Assembly: GCA_010365215.1 (NCBI GenBank)
Contig: JAAFGT010000003.1
Coordinates: 1 to 64,000, forward strand
Source: Acidipila sp.
GTDB taxonomy: Bacteria > Acidobacteriota > Terriglobia > Acidiferrales > UBA7541
Direction of reading: 5' to 3'
Length of the DNA: 64,000 bases
Shown here: in pieces, positions 50,933 through 59,570 of the stretch
Layout of the letters: each line of letters opens with the position of its first letter
Numbering within the stretch: position 1 is the first letter of the stretch
Program-made: the position numbers and the translations under genes
Notes under the pieces: model-generated
Databases searched by the model: none
Told to the model about the DNA's origin: nothing
The model's input: only the letters and a program-made list of their open reading frames with translations

Positions 50933-51526
50933 ATGATGAAGTTCTGGTTCAGAGCACTGCTCTCGATGGGGACCGTGGGGTTGGCACTGACGCTGGCCGG
51001 AGCACCAAATCTTTTCGCACAGCAGAAGTCCGAAGACACGCCCACCACCACCACAAAGGCCAAAAAATCAAAGAAGCGTAAGGCCGCTGGCGCCGCCGAA
51101 ACCAAGGCGATGGAGAAAAACGACAGCGCAGCGGAAAAATCAGCGGACAAAGCGGTAGCCAAAGCCACTAAATCCGCCAAGTCCCGCAAGGCGGCAGCTG
51201 CAGCACCATCGCAGCCAGTGGCAACGCCGGCGCCTGCTCCGCCAAGTTCCGCCAATGCCAGTTCGCGCAAAGCTGGAGCACCCACAACACCCACCGCCGC
51301 GACCCCGCCAGTCAAGGCGAAAGCCCAGGCCAGCACTGACGTCCCGGTCGCCGCTGCGCCGGGAGGCGGAAAAGGCATGGTCTGGGTCAACGTGAAAACC
51401 GGCGTATTTCACCGCCAAGGCGATCGCTGGTACGGTAAGACGCAGGACGGTAAGTACATGACTGAATCCGAAGCGCTGAAAGCGGGATATCGCGCCGAAA
51501 GAAAACGGACCAAGTCGAAAAAATAG
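50933..51526 (+). CDS. Exported Lys/Ala-rich protein with conserved C-terminal motif
   Basis: 197 residues from ATG 50933, with GGGGG about 7 nt upstream; ATG 50918 is an alternative. Signal peptide: MMKFWFRALLSMGTVGLALT, then cleavage near LFAQQ. A Lys/Ala/Thr/Pro-rich low-complexity linker (about 30-145) is followed by a compact C-terminal module: MVWVNVKTGVFHRQGDRWYG then KTQDGKYMTESEALKAGYRA. That module is a recurrent pattern in Acidobacteriota exported proteins and resembles a small beta-hairpin/helix unit, but its role is unknown. It is followed by the ComEA-like gene on the same strand (75 nt). Confidence 0.75.
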   Translation: MMKFWFRALLSMGTVGLALTLAGAPNLFAQQKSEDTPTTTTKAKKSKKRKAAGAAETKAMEKNDSAAEKSADKAVAKATKSAKSRKAAAAAPSQPVATPAPAPPSSANASSRKAGAPTTPTAATPPVKAKAQASTDVPVAAAPGGGKGMVWVNVKTGVFHRQGDRWYGKTQDGKYMTESEALKAGYRAERKRTKSKK

Positions 51527-51601
51527 CCGCAAAGCGCCGCAGTGAATCAGTCGCTGGAGAAATGTTTGCTGGAAAACCAATATTATTTCAAAGGAGGTTA
51601 C

Positions 51602-51979
51602 ATGAATCGCAAAAACAGTTTGCTGGGCTTGTTGTCCGCAATTTTGTTCACAGCTTTGCTGTTCACCGCCGGCACTCCGGCCGGCGCCCAGGCAAAGCCC
51701 GCCAAATCCGCAGCGCCGGCCCACGCGAAAGACACTGCGCCGGCTAAAGACCTGGTGGATCTGAACACCGCAACCAAAGAACAGCTGGATGCATTGCCGG
51801 GGATCGGCGCCGTCTACTCGCAAAAGATTATTGACGGGCGTCCTTACCGGGCCAAGACCGACTTGTTGCGGAAGAAGATCGTTCCCAAGGCCACCTACGA
51901 CAACATTTCACCGCTGGTCATCGCCAAGCAACCGGAAAAGCCCGCCGGAAAAGCTGCCGGAAAAAAGAAGCCAAGCTAG
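51602..51979 (+). CDS. Exported helix-hairpin-helix protein, ComEA-like
   Basis: 125 residues from ATG 51602, with AAAGGAGG upstream. The signal peptide is [20 protein letters not shown], then cleavage near AGAQA. A Pro/Ala/Lys linker precedes the ComEA-type HhH unit: [40 protein letters not shown]. ComEA binds DNA in the periplasm or at the surface during transformation, but single-HhH exported proteins of this size also occur outside competence. A Lys-rich tail is at the C-terminus. It is on the same strand as the Lys/Ala-rich gene and may share its transcript. Confidence 0.87.
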   Translation: MNRKNSLLGLLSAILFTALLFTAGTPAGAQAKPAKSAAPAHAKDTAPAKDLVDLNTATKEQLDALPGIGAVYSQKIIDGRPYRAKTDLLRKKIVPKATYDNISPLVIAKQPEKPAGKAAGKKKPS

Positions 51980-52053
51980 CGGGTTTGCTTCCAACGGCTG
52001 CGGGAGTTTCACGTGTCTGGCCGGCGGGGTGGCCTAACAAGTTTATTGCTTGC

Positions 52054-52857
52054 TCATGCCCGCCGGCCGGCCTCGCGCTCCCGGGCGCGAAAATCCCGCG
52101 AAATCATGTCCACGCTGGCGCACATCTCGTAGAGCCGGGACCTTACGCGTTGTCCCATCCGGTCAGTCAGGGAGTCATCTTGCCGCGGAGTAGCCTGTTC
52201 GCGCCATGCGCGTGGGGTCACTCGCGTCGCGGCATCGATGTCCAGAAAATTTGTAGTAAGAATCGTGGCGCGCTTCTCGTTGTAACGCACATTTAAGATG
52301 TGCCCCACCGTCTCCAGAACCCATGCCGATGGCTTGCTCGCGCCCAGGTCATCGAGCAGCAGCACCTCAGCCTTCAACACCGGTTCCAGCACCTCCATCT
52401 CCGAGGTCTGGCTGACCGGGTTGTAACTGGCCTGAATTTCCTTCAGCAATTCGCGATAGTCGTAAAACAGCCCTTCATGGCCGCGCGCAATCAGCTCGCG
52501 AAGCGCAGCCACGGCCAGGTGCGTCTTGCCTACGCCGCACGGGCCCATCAGCAGCAAGCCGCGGTCGCGCCCGTTTGGATATTCCCGCGCGAATCCTTGC
52601 ACTACCACTTTCGCCTTCTGTAAGCTCAAATTCCATGTGGCCACATCGGGCTCGTCATAAGGCAAATCCGCTTCAAAATTCTCGAAATCACAAGCCAGGT
52701 AGCGCTTGGGGATGCGCGTGCGGTCAAGCAACGTCTCCGCTCGGCTCGCCGCCGAGCATTCGCAGGGCGTCGCTTTGCGCGTCAGGCCGCGTTCGCCGCG
52801 CGTCTCCACGGTGCGCCAACCTGTGCCGTGACATTTCGGGCATTCCGGTTTCGGCAT
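52054..52857 (-). CDS. DnaC/IstB-like AAA+ ATPase
   Basis: 267 residues. The N-terminus has a four-Cys zinc-ribbon pattern (CPKCHGTGW, then CECSAASRAE). The ATPase core has Walker A GPCGVGKTH at about 104-112, Walker B VLLLDDLGA, sensor TILTTNF, and the arginine-finger region RLYEMCASVDM, matching DnaC/DnaI loaders and IstB. No transposase gene (IstA) is nearby and it is a single gene, so a helicase-loader (DnaC-like) role is favoured over transposition. It is divergent from the SDR gene; 146 nt separate their starts. Confidence 0.85.
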   Translation of the reverse strand: MPKPECPKCHGTGWRTVETRGERGLTRKATPCECSAASRAETLLDRTRIPKRYLACDFENFEADLPYDEPDVATWNLSLQKAKVVVQGFAREYPNGRDRGLLLMGPCGVGKTHLAVAALRELIARGHEGLFYDYRELLKEIQASYNPVSQTSEMEVLEPVLKAEVLLLDDLGASKPSAWVLETVGHILNVRYNEKRATILTTNFLDIDAATRVTPRAWREQATPRQDDSLTDRMGQRVRSRLYEMCASVDMISRDFRAREREAGRRA

Positions 52858-52892
52858 GGCGGAAGAATAGGCTGTAGCGAACCGTATAGCAA

Positions 52893-52920
52893 GTTACGAT
52901 GCAGGCGTGACGATGCAGCG
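52893..52920 (+). repeat. 14-bp tandem repeat in the DnaC/SDR divergent region
   Basis: Two adjacent 14-bp copies (52893-52906, 52907-52920) match at 11 of 14 positions and share ACGATGCAG. It lies in the divergent promoter region between the DnaC-like and SDR genes; the function is unknown and it could be chance. Confidence 0.35.
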
Positions 52921-53003
52921 TTCGCGAACATAAGCAATAATCATAAATGACTCTTCGCTGCGATCGCCGCAACCGGGCGTCGCTCGAACTAGAGAGGTCG
53001 ACC

Positions 53004-53765
53004 ATGCGGCTTGCAAACAAAGTGGCGCTGATTACCGGAGGAACCTCCGGCATCGGCGAAGCCACTGCGCTGCTATTCGCGCGCGAAGGCGCAGCCGTGG
53101 CTGTAGCCGGACGCAGCGAGGAGCGTGGTCGCAACGTTGTCGCAGGTATCGAGAAAAGCGGCGGCAAAGCCACTTTCATTCTGGTTGATGTGCGCCGCGC
53201 CGACGATTGCCGACGCGCGGTGGACTCGACCGTGCGCGCTTTCGGCCGCCTCGATGTCTTACTCAACAACGCCGGCGTTTACTATCCTCACGACACCCTG
53301 GAATGCTCGGAAGAGGAATGGGATCTGCAGCTCGACATCAATCTGAAAGGCGCATTCCTGATGTCCAAATTCGCGTTGCCCGGCATGATTGCGCAGGGCG
53401 GCGGCGTGATCGTCAACAACAGCTCCGGTTGGGGACTGGTAGGCGGCGACAAGGCGGTGGCCTATTGCGCCTCAAAAGGTGGAATGGTGTTAATGACCAA
53501 AGCGATGGCCATCGACCATGGCCGGCAAGGCATCCGCGTGAATTGCATCTGCCCCGGGGATGTGGAGACGCCCATGCTCCCAGGGGACGCGAAAATGCGC
53601 GGCTTGGATTGGAGCACCTATCTGGCAGGATGTGCCAATCGCCCGCTGGGCCGCATCGGCACGTCCGAAGAGATTGCCAAAGTGGCCCTCTTCCTGGCCT
53701 CCGACGATGCTTCGTTTATAACTGGCGCCACGCTGGCCGTGGATGGCGGCGGAACGGCGGACTGA
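53004..53765 (+). CDS. Short-chain dehydrogenase/reductase
   Basis: 253 residues from ATG 53004; the 19-residue longer frame is not conserved. Classical SDR motifs: TGGTSGIG (11-18), NNAGVYYP, NNSSGWGLVG with the catalytic Ser, and YCASKGG (YxxxK). The C-terminus has the usual GTSEEIAKVALFLASDDASF then TGATLAVDGGG. It is an NAD(P)-dependent oxidoreductase with an unknown substrate, likely of the FabG-like group. The Shine-Dalgarno is AGAGAGG. It converges with the FKBP gene 7 nt away. Confidence 0.92.
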   Translation: MRLANKVALITGGTSGIGEATALLFAREGAAVAVAGRSEERGRNVVAGIEKSGGKATFILVDVRRADDCRRAVDSTVRAFGRLDVLLNNAGVYYPHDTLECSEEEWDLQLDINLKGAFLMSKFALPGMIAQGGGVIVNNSSGWGLVGGDKAVAYCASKGGMVLMTKAMAIDHGRQGIRVNCICPGDVETPMLPGDAKMRGLDWSTYLAGCANRPLGRIGTSEEIAKVALFLASDDASFITGATLAVDGGGTAD

Positions 53766-53772
53766 ATATTCT

Positions 53773-54621
53773 TTACTTGCCCTGAATCGAAATCAGCTCA
53801 ACTTCGAAAATGAGCGTGGAATTAGGACCTATCCCGCCCCCCGGGCCGCGCTCCCCGTACGCCAGTCCACTGGGAATAAAAAGTTGCCACTTCGATCCCA
53901 CCGGCATGAGTTGCAGCGCTTCCGTCCACCCGGGGATAACCTTGTTAACCCCGAAGCTCGCCGGCTGTCCGCGCTTATACGAGCTGTCGAATTCCGTGTT
54001 GTCGAGCAGCGTGCCTTTGTAGTTGCATACCACCGTGTCCGTGGCGGCGGGCTTTGGTCCTCTGCCTTGCTTTAAAATTTTGTATTGCAGGCCGCTGGGT
54101 AGCGTCACCACACCTTCCTTCGCTTTATTCGCCGCCAGAAATGCTTCGCCCTGTTTCTTGTTCGCGTCTCCGGCTGCCTGCATCTGTCCCTCCTGCTTTT
54201 TACGCATGTCGTTCTGCAGCGCGGTTAACACCGCTCTGGCTTCCTCGTCTGTCAAAAGTGTCTTGCCACCGGCCAGCCCGTCTTTTAATCCGCGCAAAAG
54301 GATTGCCGTGTCCACGTCGAGAACTTCGGGGTGCAGGCCCTTGCCGATATTCAGTCCCACGGCATAGCTGCGCTTGTCTCTCGCCGTTTTGAGCGTAAAG
54401 GCACTGGAGCTTTTCGCACCGGGTAGCGTGCGGCTCTTTGCCGCCCCGGCCTTGCCAGTTGTCGCAGGGGGCGTCTTGGCAGCGGGCGTCTTGGCAGCCG
54501 GCGCCTTGGAAGCGTCCGCCGGCGGAGTCTGCTGCGCCGCGGCATTACCAGACACGGCATTACTAAGCACCGAGATACCGCACGTCAGAATAACCGTTGC
54601 CATCACAAATGTTTTTCGCAT
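53773..54621 (-). CDS. FKBP-type peptidyl-prolyl cis-trans isomerase, exported
   Basis: 282 residues from ATG 54621; the frame upstream is not coding-like. Signal peptide MRKTFVMATVILTCGISVLS, then an Ala/Pro/Lys linker (about 30-72, with APAAKTPAAKTPPATTGKAG). The FKBP N-terminal dimerisation domain is at about 80-165 (DKRSYAVGLNIGKGLHPEVL, LTDEEARAVLTALQNDM). The catalytic FKBP domain is at about 170-282 (SGLQYKILKQGRGPKPAATD, FDSSYKRGQPASFGVNKVIP, LFIPSGLAYGERG, IGPNSTLIFEVELI). It helps fold periplasmic or outer-membrane proteins. It converges with the SDR gene. Confidence 0.95.
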   Translation of the reverse strand: MRKTFVMATVILTCGISVLSNAVSGNAAAQQTPPADASKAPAAKTPAAKTPPATTGKAGAAKSRTLPGAKSSSAFTLKTARDKRSYAVGLNIGKGLHPEVLDVDTAILLRGLKDGLAGGKTLLTDEEARAVLTALQNDMRKKQEGQMQAAGDANKKQGEAFLAANKAKEGVVTLPSGLQYKILKQGRGPKPAATDTVVCNYKGTLLDNTEFDSSYKRGQPASFGVNKVIPGWTEALQLMPVGSKWQLFIPSGLAYGERGPGGGIGPNSTLIFEVELISIQGK

Positions 54622-54692
54622 GTGGCTATTTTCGCATCGGCTGCGTGGAATGGCAAATCGGGGAAATCCCCCGCTCGCGAGGCTGGGATAAT

Positions 54693-55238
54693 TTATTTCA
54701 ACGGCGGATACTTGGCCGCCAGTCGGTGAATCGTTTTCATTCCTCTGAAGGTCGCGCGGAAGCCCAATCTTCTTTCCAATGCGGCATTGGAGAACCTCGA
54801 CTCGCCCTGCCCCTTCCTGCATAACCAGTAAATCTCGCGGCCGTCCACGTGAAAATCATCAATGGCTGTTTTGAATCCCATCACCGCGCGCTCCGACTCG
54901 CGTCCCAGCGGCGCGGCTACGAATCCAACCCAGAACGCGCGCGCCGTTTTCACCGCGGAGTCTGGGAATGGCTTCGACTGCGCGATGGCGGCAATTTCCG
55001 AATCGCTTCTGACAAACACCGACACTGGGTAACCCAGGGCCTTGCTAAGACAAGTCTCCACCTTCCCTTCCAGCCTGGCCATCGCTGTGGACTTGGTTTC
55101 AAAAATTACGTTCCCGCTGGCGATAAAAGTTTCCACTCCCGAGAAACCCAGACCCTCAAAAAGCCTGTGCAGCTCAGCCATTTTAGTGTTATGGCCGCCT
55201 ACGTTGATGGCTCGCAAAAAGGCCACGTATCTGGGCAT
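54693..55238 (-). CDS. DUF1697 family protein
   Basis: 181 residues. The family opening MPRYVAFLRAINVGGHNTKM is present, then ETFIASGNVIFETKS and a C-terminal CRKGQGESRFSNAALERRLG with RFRGMKT-like ending (here FRATFRGMKTIHRL). DUF1697 proteins are cytoplasmic and of unknown biochemical function. It stands between the FKBP and PAP2 genes on the minus strand, with 71 and 33 nt of spacing. Start M1 is conserved in the family. Confidence 0.92.
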   Translation of the reverse strand: MPRYVAFLRAINVGGHNTKMAELHRLFEGLGFSGVETFIASGNVIFETKSTAMARLEGKVETCLSKALGYPVSVFVRSDSEIAAIAQSKPFPDSAVKTARAFWVGFVAAPLGRESERAVMGFKTAIDDFHVDGREIYWLCRKGQGESRFSNAALERRLGFRATFRGMKTIHRLAAKYPPLK

Positions 55239-55271
55239 TCGCTAACCTCGCAAGCCCGCCGCGGCGGGATT

Positions 55272-55949
55272 CTAATTCACATCGTCAGGGCGCGATTCCG
55301 GCGAATCCTGGCTTGTGGCTGGGGTAACCCTGAATAGCCCGGCCGCAGCTACCCCGCTAACCCAGCAGGCTCCCGCCAGATAGCCTCCGATAACATCGCT
55401 CGGGTAATGCATGCCTAAATAAATACGCGAAAGTCCCACCAGCGCGATCAGGCCGGCGGCAGAAATCCACACCAACGCGCGAATCCACGCGCTGCTGACA
55501 CGCTGCACCGCGATGCCCGCCAGCGCCACGTAGAAACAGAATGAAAAAAGCGCGTGTCCGCTGGGAAAACTGTAGGAATTCGGGACTACGCCGAAATACG
55601 GGATCGGGCGCGCCCGCTCGAAGCCGTATTTCAGCGCATTATCCAGAACCACCGAGCCGCCCATCACCCAGGCCATGGCCCAGGCCGATTCGCTCCACTC
55701 TCTCCACCAGAAAAGCGCGACGCATATGCCAAAGGTCACGAAAACGAATAGCACAGAGCCAAACAAAGTTACTCCCTGCATCGCGGCAGCCATGTGCGGG
55801 GACGCGTAATGGTGAACAAAATCCCGAACGGACTGGTCGAAACCGCCAATCGCTCCGTTCTTGATCTCCACCGCCAGCCAGGCAAATAGCAGCAGGGAGC
55901 TAAGTGCACAGGCCAGATACGCCGGCATTACCTTTCTCTGCGGCATCAT
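55272..55949 (-). CDS. PAP2-superfamily membrane phosphatase
   Basis: 225 residues from ATG 55949, which overlaps the stop of the upstream metallophosphoesterase (ATGA) and so is the most likely start. Five or six membrane segments are visible. The three acid-phosphatase motifs are KYGFERARP, SFPSGHA and SRIYLGMHYPSD. Such enzymes dephosphorylate phosphatidate, undecaprenyl pyrophosphate or similar lipids at the outer face of the inner membrane. Its operon partners (metallophosphoesterase and diacylglycerol-kinase-like) strengthen a lipid-phosphate role. Confidence 0.92.
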   Translation of the reverse strand: MMPQRKVMPAYLACALSSLLLFAWLAVEIKNGAIGGFDQSVRDFVHHYASPHMAAAMQGVTLFGSVLFVFVTFGICVALFWWREWSESAWAMAWVMGGSVVLDNALKYGFERARPIPYFGVVPNSYSFPSGHALFSFCFYVALAGIAVQRVSSAWIRALVWISAAGLIALVGLSRIYLGMHYPSDVIGGYLAGACWVSGVAAAGLFRVTPATSQDSPESRPDDVN

Positions 55950-56785
55950 TTTACCCTGGCCGCGGGCTTGGCATCGGGTACCTTCGACCACCCTTGCTGC
56001 GTTTGTTGGAAATCACTTGTGGCCGCGGCCAGAAAACTTCCCTGCTCGCGATTCCATCGCATGCAGCGCACCGAAATACGCGGCTGGTCGATTTGAATAA
56101 TATTGAAAGAGTTCGGCTCTCCACGGCCTCGCGTGGATGTGGCCGTGCCCGCCTGGATCAGCAGCGCGCAGTGCCCCTGAATTTTGTAGCGCGTTTCGCT
56201 CGCCGCCATGTGGCTGACGTGCAGATGCCCGGAGAGGATCAGGTCCACCCCGCTGCGCGCGAATCCGGCCATGGCCAGGCGCGCCCGCCCCACCAGCCCG
56301 GTGGCCCCGATTTTTTGCGGCGAGTCGAACGGATGATGGGTGACCACCACTTTAGTGACCTTCACCCCGCATTCTTGAAGACGCGCGCAGCTGCGCGTGA
56401 CCTGTTCCCGGTTGATCCGCCCGTTCTTCAGGGTGAAGGAGCGCGCCGTGTTGATGCCCAGCACGGCGATCTCTTCGTCGCAGTAAAACGGTTCCAGGTC
56501 GTCGCCGATGTAATGCCGGTATTTTGTGAACGGCTGCCGCGCCCGCGCATAGACGTTATACAAAGGCACATCGTGGTTTCCGGGAACAACGATTTGCGGG
56601 GTAGGTAGCGCATCCAGAAACTGCCGCGCTTCTTCGAATTCGCGCTTGCGGGCGCGCTGCGTCAGGTCGCCGGAAACCACCACGATGCTGGGCTTCGTTG
56701 CCGCCACCGCGGAGATCAGCGCCTGCACGGTGTCGTTCTCCAGGCGCCCGAAGTGCGGATCGGAAAGATGAACAATGGTGCGCAT
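55946..56785 (-). CDS. Calcineurin-like metallophosphoesterase
   Basis: 279 residues. Metal-ligand motifs in order: HLSDPHFG (DxH), VVSGDLTQRA (GDxxQ type), IVVPGNHDVP (GNHD), VVVTHHPF and LSGHLHVS (GHxH). This class III phosphodiesterase fold needs two metals; the substrate could be a cyclic nucleotide, a phospholipid or UDP-diacylglucosamine (LpxH-like), which the sequence does not resolve. It overlaps the DAG-kinase-like gene (TAATG) and the PAP2 gene (ATGA), so the three form a coupled operon. Confidence 0.92.
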   Translation of the reverse strand: MRTIVHLSDPHFGRLENDTVQALISAVAATKPSIVVVSGDLTQRARKREFEEARQFLDALPTPQIVVPGNHDVPLYNVYARARQPFTKYRHYIGDDLEPFYCDEEIAVLGINTARSFTLKNGRINREQVTRSCARLQECGVKVTKVVVTHHPFDSPQKIGATGLVGRARLAMAGFARSGVDLILSGHLHVSHMAASETRYKIQGHCALLIQAGTATSTRGRGEPNSFNIIQIDQPRISVRCMRWNREQGSFLAAATSDFQQTQQGWSKVPDAKPAARVK

Positions 56786-57711
56786 TACGGCCTGACCGCG
56801 CCAGCCGCCGCGTCGCCGCCGTCCGTGGCCGGAACCATCACGCGCAGCGCCCCCGGCCGGATGCGGTAGTGCAGCGGCGTCTCCGCCACATTTACTTCTC
56901 CGTCCCTCGACACCTGAATGCGCCGCTTTCGCGTCTTGATCCAGATTTCTTTGGAATGCAGCACATCCAGTTCCCCGGCTTCGGCCAGGCGCCCCGTCAG
57001 CGCCAGGAACGCCAGGCGCAGCAGGCCCGCGCGCCCCACGCGCTGCGCCGTGTACACGCAGAGGTGGCCGCCATTCAATGCTTTTCGCTCGCCAATCTTC
57101 AACCCCTCCATCTGATACTCATTGTTGCCCACGAACACGAAAGGCGTATCGCGCACCAGTTCCTTTTCATCCGCTTCCAGCCGCACATGCAGAAGCGAAT
57201 GTCGCCACAACACCCACACCACCGCCTGCGCAAACGCGATCCACTTGGTGTGGCCCAGATGCTGTTTTTGCACGCGCTCGCGCACGATTCGCGGATAAAT
57301 TCCCAGGCTGGAATTATTTACGAATACGCGTCCATTGACTTCCGCCACGTCCACGGTTGCGACGCTGCCGGTAACAATCGCTTTCGCCGCTTCGCCGAGG
57401 TCCGCGGGGATATGCAGATCGTGTGCAAAGTGATTCAGCGTGCCCAGGGGCATCACCCCCAGTTTGATTTGCGTTCCCAGCAGCGCGGCCGCCACCGTAT
57501 TTACCGTGCCATCGCCGCCGCCCGCCACCACCATCTGGCTCTTTTGCTGCACGGCGAGGCGTGCTTGCTGATCAATTTCAGACCCGGAGGCCACCAGGAT
57601 GTTGGCCACCACTTTATTTTCCGCAAACACGCGGGCCAGATGCTCGCGTGCTTCGGCCACCCGGCCGGCGCCAGCGGAGCTGTTGAGGATGCACGTTACC
57701 GTGGCTGGCAT
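56785..57711 (-). CDS. Diacylglycerol kinase / lipid kinase family protein
   Basis: 308 residues from ATG 57711; a TTG start at 57756 would add 15 residues. The DAGK catalytic domain has the NSSAGAGRV phosphate loop, the VVAGGGDGTVNTVAAAL loop, and the LGVMPLGTLNHFAHDLHIP motif that are diagnostic of the YegS/DgkB/sphingosine kinase family. The C-terminal domain has the usual beta-rich lipid pocket (VFVGNNEYQMEGLKIGERK). It phosphorylates diacylglycerol or a related lipid. The next gene starts with a TAATG overlap, so it leads the three-gene lipid operon. Confidence 0.9.
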   Translation of the reverse strand: MPATVTCILNSSAGAGRVAEAREHLARVFAENKVVANILVASGSEIDQQARLAVQQKSQMVVAGGGDGTVNTVAAALLGTQIKLGVMPLGTLNHFAHDLHIPADLGEAAKAIVTGSVATVDVAEVNGRVFVNNSSLGIYPRIVRERVQKQHLGHTKWIAFAQAVVWVLWRHSLLHVRLEADEKELVRDTPFVFVGNNEYQMEGLKIGERKALNGGHLCVYTAQRVGRAGLLRLAFLALTGRLAEAGELDVLHSKEIWIKTRKRRIQVSRDGEVNVAETPLHYRIRPGALRVMVPATDGGDAAAGAVRP

Positions 57712-57831
57712 CGTGAGCTGCGCCGCTTCACGCCGGGCCGCCAGCGAGCCGCGCAATGGAAAAGCCTAGCACAGAATCTAGGATGCCCGGGTTACCGCTG
57801 GGGTGCTCAAGTCGGAATCTGGTTTGGGGAA

Positions 57832-58230
57832 TTATTTTTGAAGATGGGAGGGCCGCGGCTGGCGAACCCGCACGATGGCGTTGCGCGGCGCGCCGTCCTG
57901 CAAGCTGGTCATGCCCCGCGCCATCTCTTCCTGCATCATGCGCACGAAAGTTTCCATCTGCGTTTCCATCTGCAACATTTTCTCACGCATGTTGAGGATC
58001 ACTTCGATACCCGCAAGATTTACGCCCATCTCCCGCGTCAGCGTCAGGATAACTTCCAGGCGCTCGAGATCTTCCGGCGTGTACAGGCGCGTGTTGCCTT
58101 CCGAGCGCGACGGCTTCAGCAAGCCCTGGCGCTCGTACAGGCGCAGCGTTTGCGGGTGCAGCTGGTAAAGCTCGGCCACCGCGCTGATCATGTAGCCCAC
58201 CGGGCTCTTTTTCTTTGTTCGTGCCGCCAT
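57832..58230 (-). CDS. hspR: HspR-like MerR-family heat-shock repressor
   Basis: 132 residues. The N-terminus carries the MerR helix-turn-helix: MISAVAELYQLHPQTLRLYE then RQGLLKPSRSEGNTRLYTPE; the phrase REMGVNLAGIEVILNMREKM is the HspR signature (compare the GVNLAGI of Streptomyces HspR). A coiled coil with many Met follows (about 75-105). HspR binds HAIR operators and uses DnaK as a co-repressor. It overlaps dnaJ by 1 nt and is the last gene of dnaK-dnaJ-hspR. A HAIR-like site is found in front of dnaK (61607-61627). Confidence 0.9.
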   Translation of the reverse strand: MAARTKKKSPVGYMISAVAELYQLHPQTLRLYERQGLLKPSRSEGNTRLYTPEDLERLEVILTLTREMGVNLAGIEVILNMREKMLQMETQMETFVRMMQEEMARGMTSLQDGAPRNAIVRVRQPRPSHLQK

Positions 58231-59417
58231 TACATTGCCGCCTTGGCGAAAATTCCCTCGCGAAGGTCCTTGTCGTAAAACGGAGTGAGTTCGCGCAACA
58301 GCGTTCTGGCGCGCTCTTCCACCGTGGGGGGCACCACCACCTGAACTTCCACGTAATGATCGCCGCGCCGCTCGGGACTGCGCACCGAAAGCACGCCCTT
58401 CTCGCGCAACCGGAATTTTTGTCCGCTGTTGGTTCCCGGAGGAATGCGCAACAGCGCGCGGCCATCTATCGTGGGGACTTCTACTTTGGCTCCCAGCGCC
58501 GCTTCCACCACGGTGATCGGCACGGCCGTATAAATGTCGTCGCCACGGCGCTCAAAATAGGGATGGGCCTCCACCCGCGTGATGATGTACAGGTCACCCG
58601 GCGGATGGCCGGGCTGTCCGGCGTTGCCGCGGCCGGGAATGCGCACGCGCGATCCTGTTTGCACCCCCGCCGGAATCCGAATCTCGATGGTTTCCTGGCG
58701 CTGCACGCGCCCTTCGCCGCGGCACTCGCGGCAGACCTCGCGCAGCTTGCCGCTGCCCCCGCAGCGTGTGCAGTTCACCTGAAATCTCATGCCGCTGGCG
58801 GATTGCGCGCGCTTTCCCGTGCCTCCGCAAGCTGGGCAGACCTGTGGCGTTCCACCGCCCGATCCCGATCCCTTGCAGGTCGAACAGGTATCCAGGCGCG
58901 GAAAGGTGATTTTTTCTACCGTGCCGCGGACCGCTTTTGTGAAGCTGATGTCGATCTGGTATTCCAGATCCGACGGTGCCGCGGACTCCGCCGGAGCCTG
59001 CGCGCCGCCACCCTGGTTACGGAAAAACTGGCTGAACAGGTCACGGAAACCGCCGCCGGTGCCGGAGTCAAAGCCGTCAAAATCCACGGAATATTCCGGT
59101 CCGCCCGGCCCGCCCGCACCTCGGCCCGTTGCGCCTGCGCCATACGCGCCGGGCGGAGGCCCGCCGGTGAAATTATCGGCGTAGAAGCCGTGCTCGTCGA
59201 ACATCTGTCGTTTTTTTGTGTCGGAAAGAACGTCGTAGGCTTCCTGGATCTGCTTGAATTTCTCTTCCGCGGACTTGTCTCCAGGATTTAAATCAGGATG
59301 GTACTTGCGTGCCAGCTTCCGGTAGGCTTGGCGAATCTCTTTTGCCGTAGCCTTGCGGCGCACGCCTAAGCGTTCGTAATAATCCTGTTTAACGGTAGGG
59401 GGCATGGCTTGGGACAA
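58230..59417 (-). CDS. dnaJ: Chaperone protein DnaJ
   Basis: 395 residues. The J domain (about 11-75) has [20 protein letters not shown] and the HPD at 40-42 ([17 protein letters not shown]). A Gly/Pro/Phe-rich linker follows (about 80-150). The zinc region (about 170-235) has four CxxCxGxG-type repeats: [24 protein letters not shown] and CRECRGEG. The C-terminal substrate domains are FRLREKGV and [18 protein letters not shown]. It delivers clients to DnaK and stimulates its ATPase. grpE is not next to it, and hspR follows with a 1-nt overlap. 153 nt of repeat-bearing DNA separates it from dnaK. Confidence 0.96.
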   Translation of the reverse strand: MSQAMPPTVKQDYYERLGVRRKATAKEIRQAYRKLARKYHPDLNPGDKSAEEKFKQIQEAYDVLSDTKKRQMFDEHGFYADNFTGGPPPGAYGAGATGRGAGGPGGPEYSVDFDGFDSGTGGGFRDLFSQFFRNQGGGAQAPAESAAPSDLEYQIDISFTKAVRGTVEKITFPRLDTCSTCKGSGSGGGTPQVCPACGGTGKRAQSASGMRFQVNCTRCGGSGKLREVCRECRGEGRVQRQETIEIRIPAGVQTGSRVRIPGRGNAGQPGHPPGDLYIITRVEAHPYFERRGDDIYTAVPITVVEAALGAKVEVPTIDGRALLRIPPGTNSGQKFRLREKGVLSVRSPERRGDHYVEVQVVVPPTVEERARTLLRELTPFYDKDLREGIFAKAAM

Positions 59418-59426
59418 TTCCCTGAA

Positions 59427-59458
59427 TGCTCAGATACTGGACTGCTCAGAACCTGGCC
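59427..59458 (-). repeat. 16-bp tandem repeat upstream of dnaJ
   Basis: Two adjacent 16-bp units (59427-59442, 59443-59458) match at 13 of 16 positions, with the shared core TGCTCAGA. They lie 10-41 nt before the dnaJ start, in the dnaK-dnaJ spacer. Confidence 0.5.
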
Positions 59459-59493
59459 GAACGTGTGCCGTTGGAGCGTACCGTCCGGCCAGG

Positions 59494-59521
59494 ACCTGTC
59501 GTAGCTAACCTGTCGTACCGA
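59494..59521 (-). repeat. 14-bp tandem repeat in the dnaK-dnaJ spacer
   Basis: Two adjacent 14-bp units (59494-59507, 59508-59521), each beginning ACCTGTCGTA on the plus strand, match at 12 of 14. A palindromic TTGTCGACAA follows at 59527-59536. Confidence 0.5.
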
Positions 59522-59570
59522 ACATCTTGTCGACAACATATTGTCCGCGCTGTCGAGTTCACGCCTTGGA

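Noticed and set aside
56698-58278. 526-codon plus-strand frame opposite the lipid operon and hspR
   Set aside because: Overlaps three convincing genes on the other strand; no domain pattern.
58215-59291. 358-codon plus-strand frame opposite dnaJ
   Set aside because: Shadow of dnaJ; no family resemblance.
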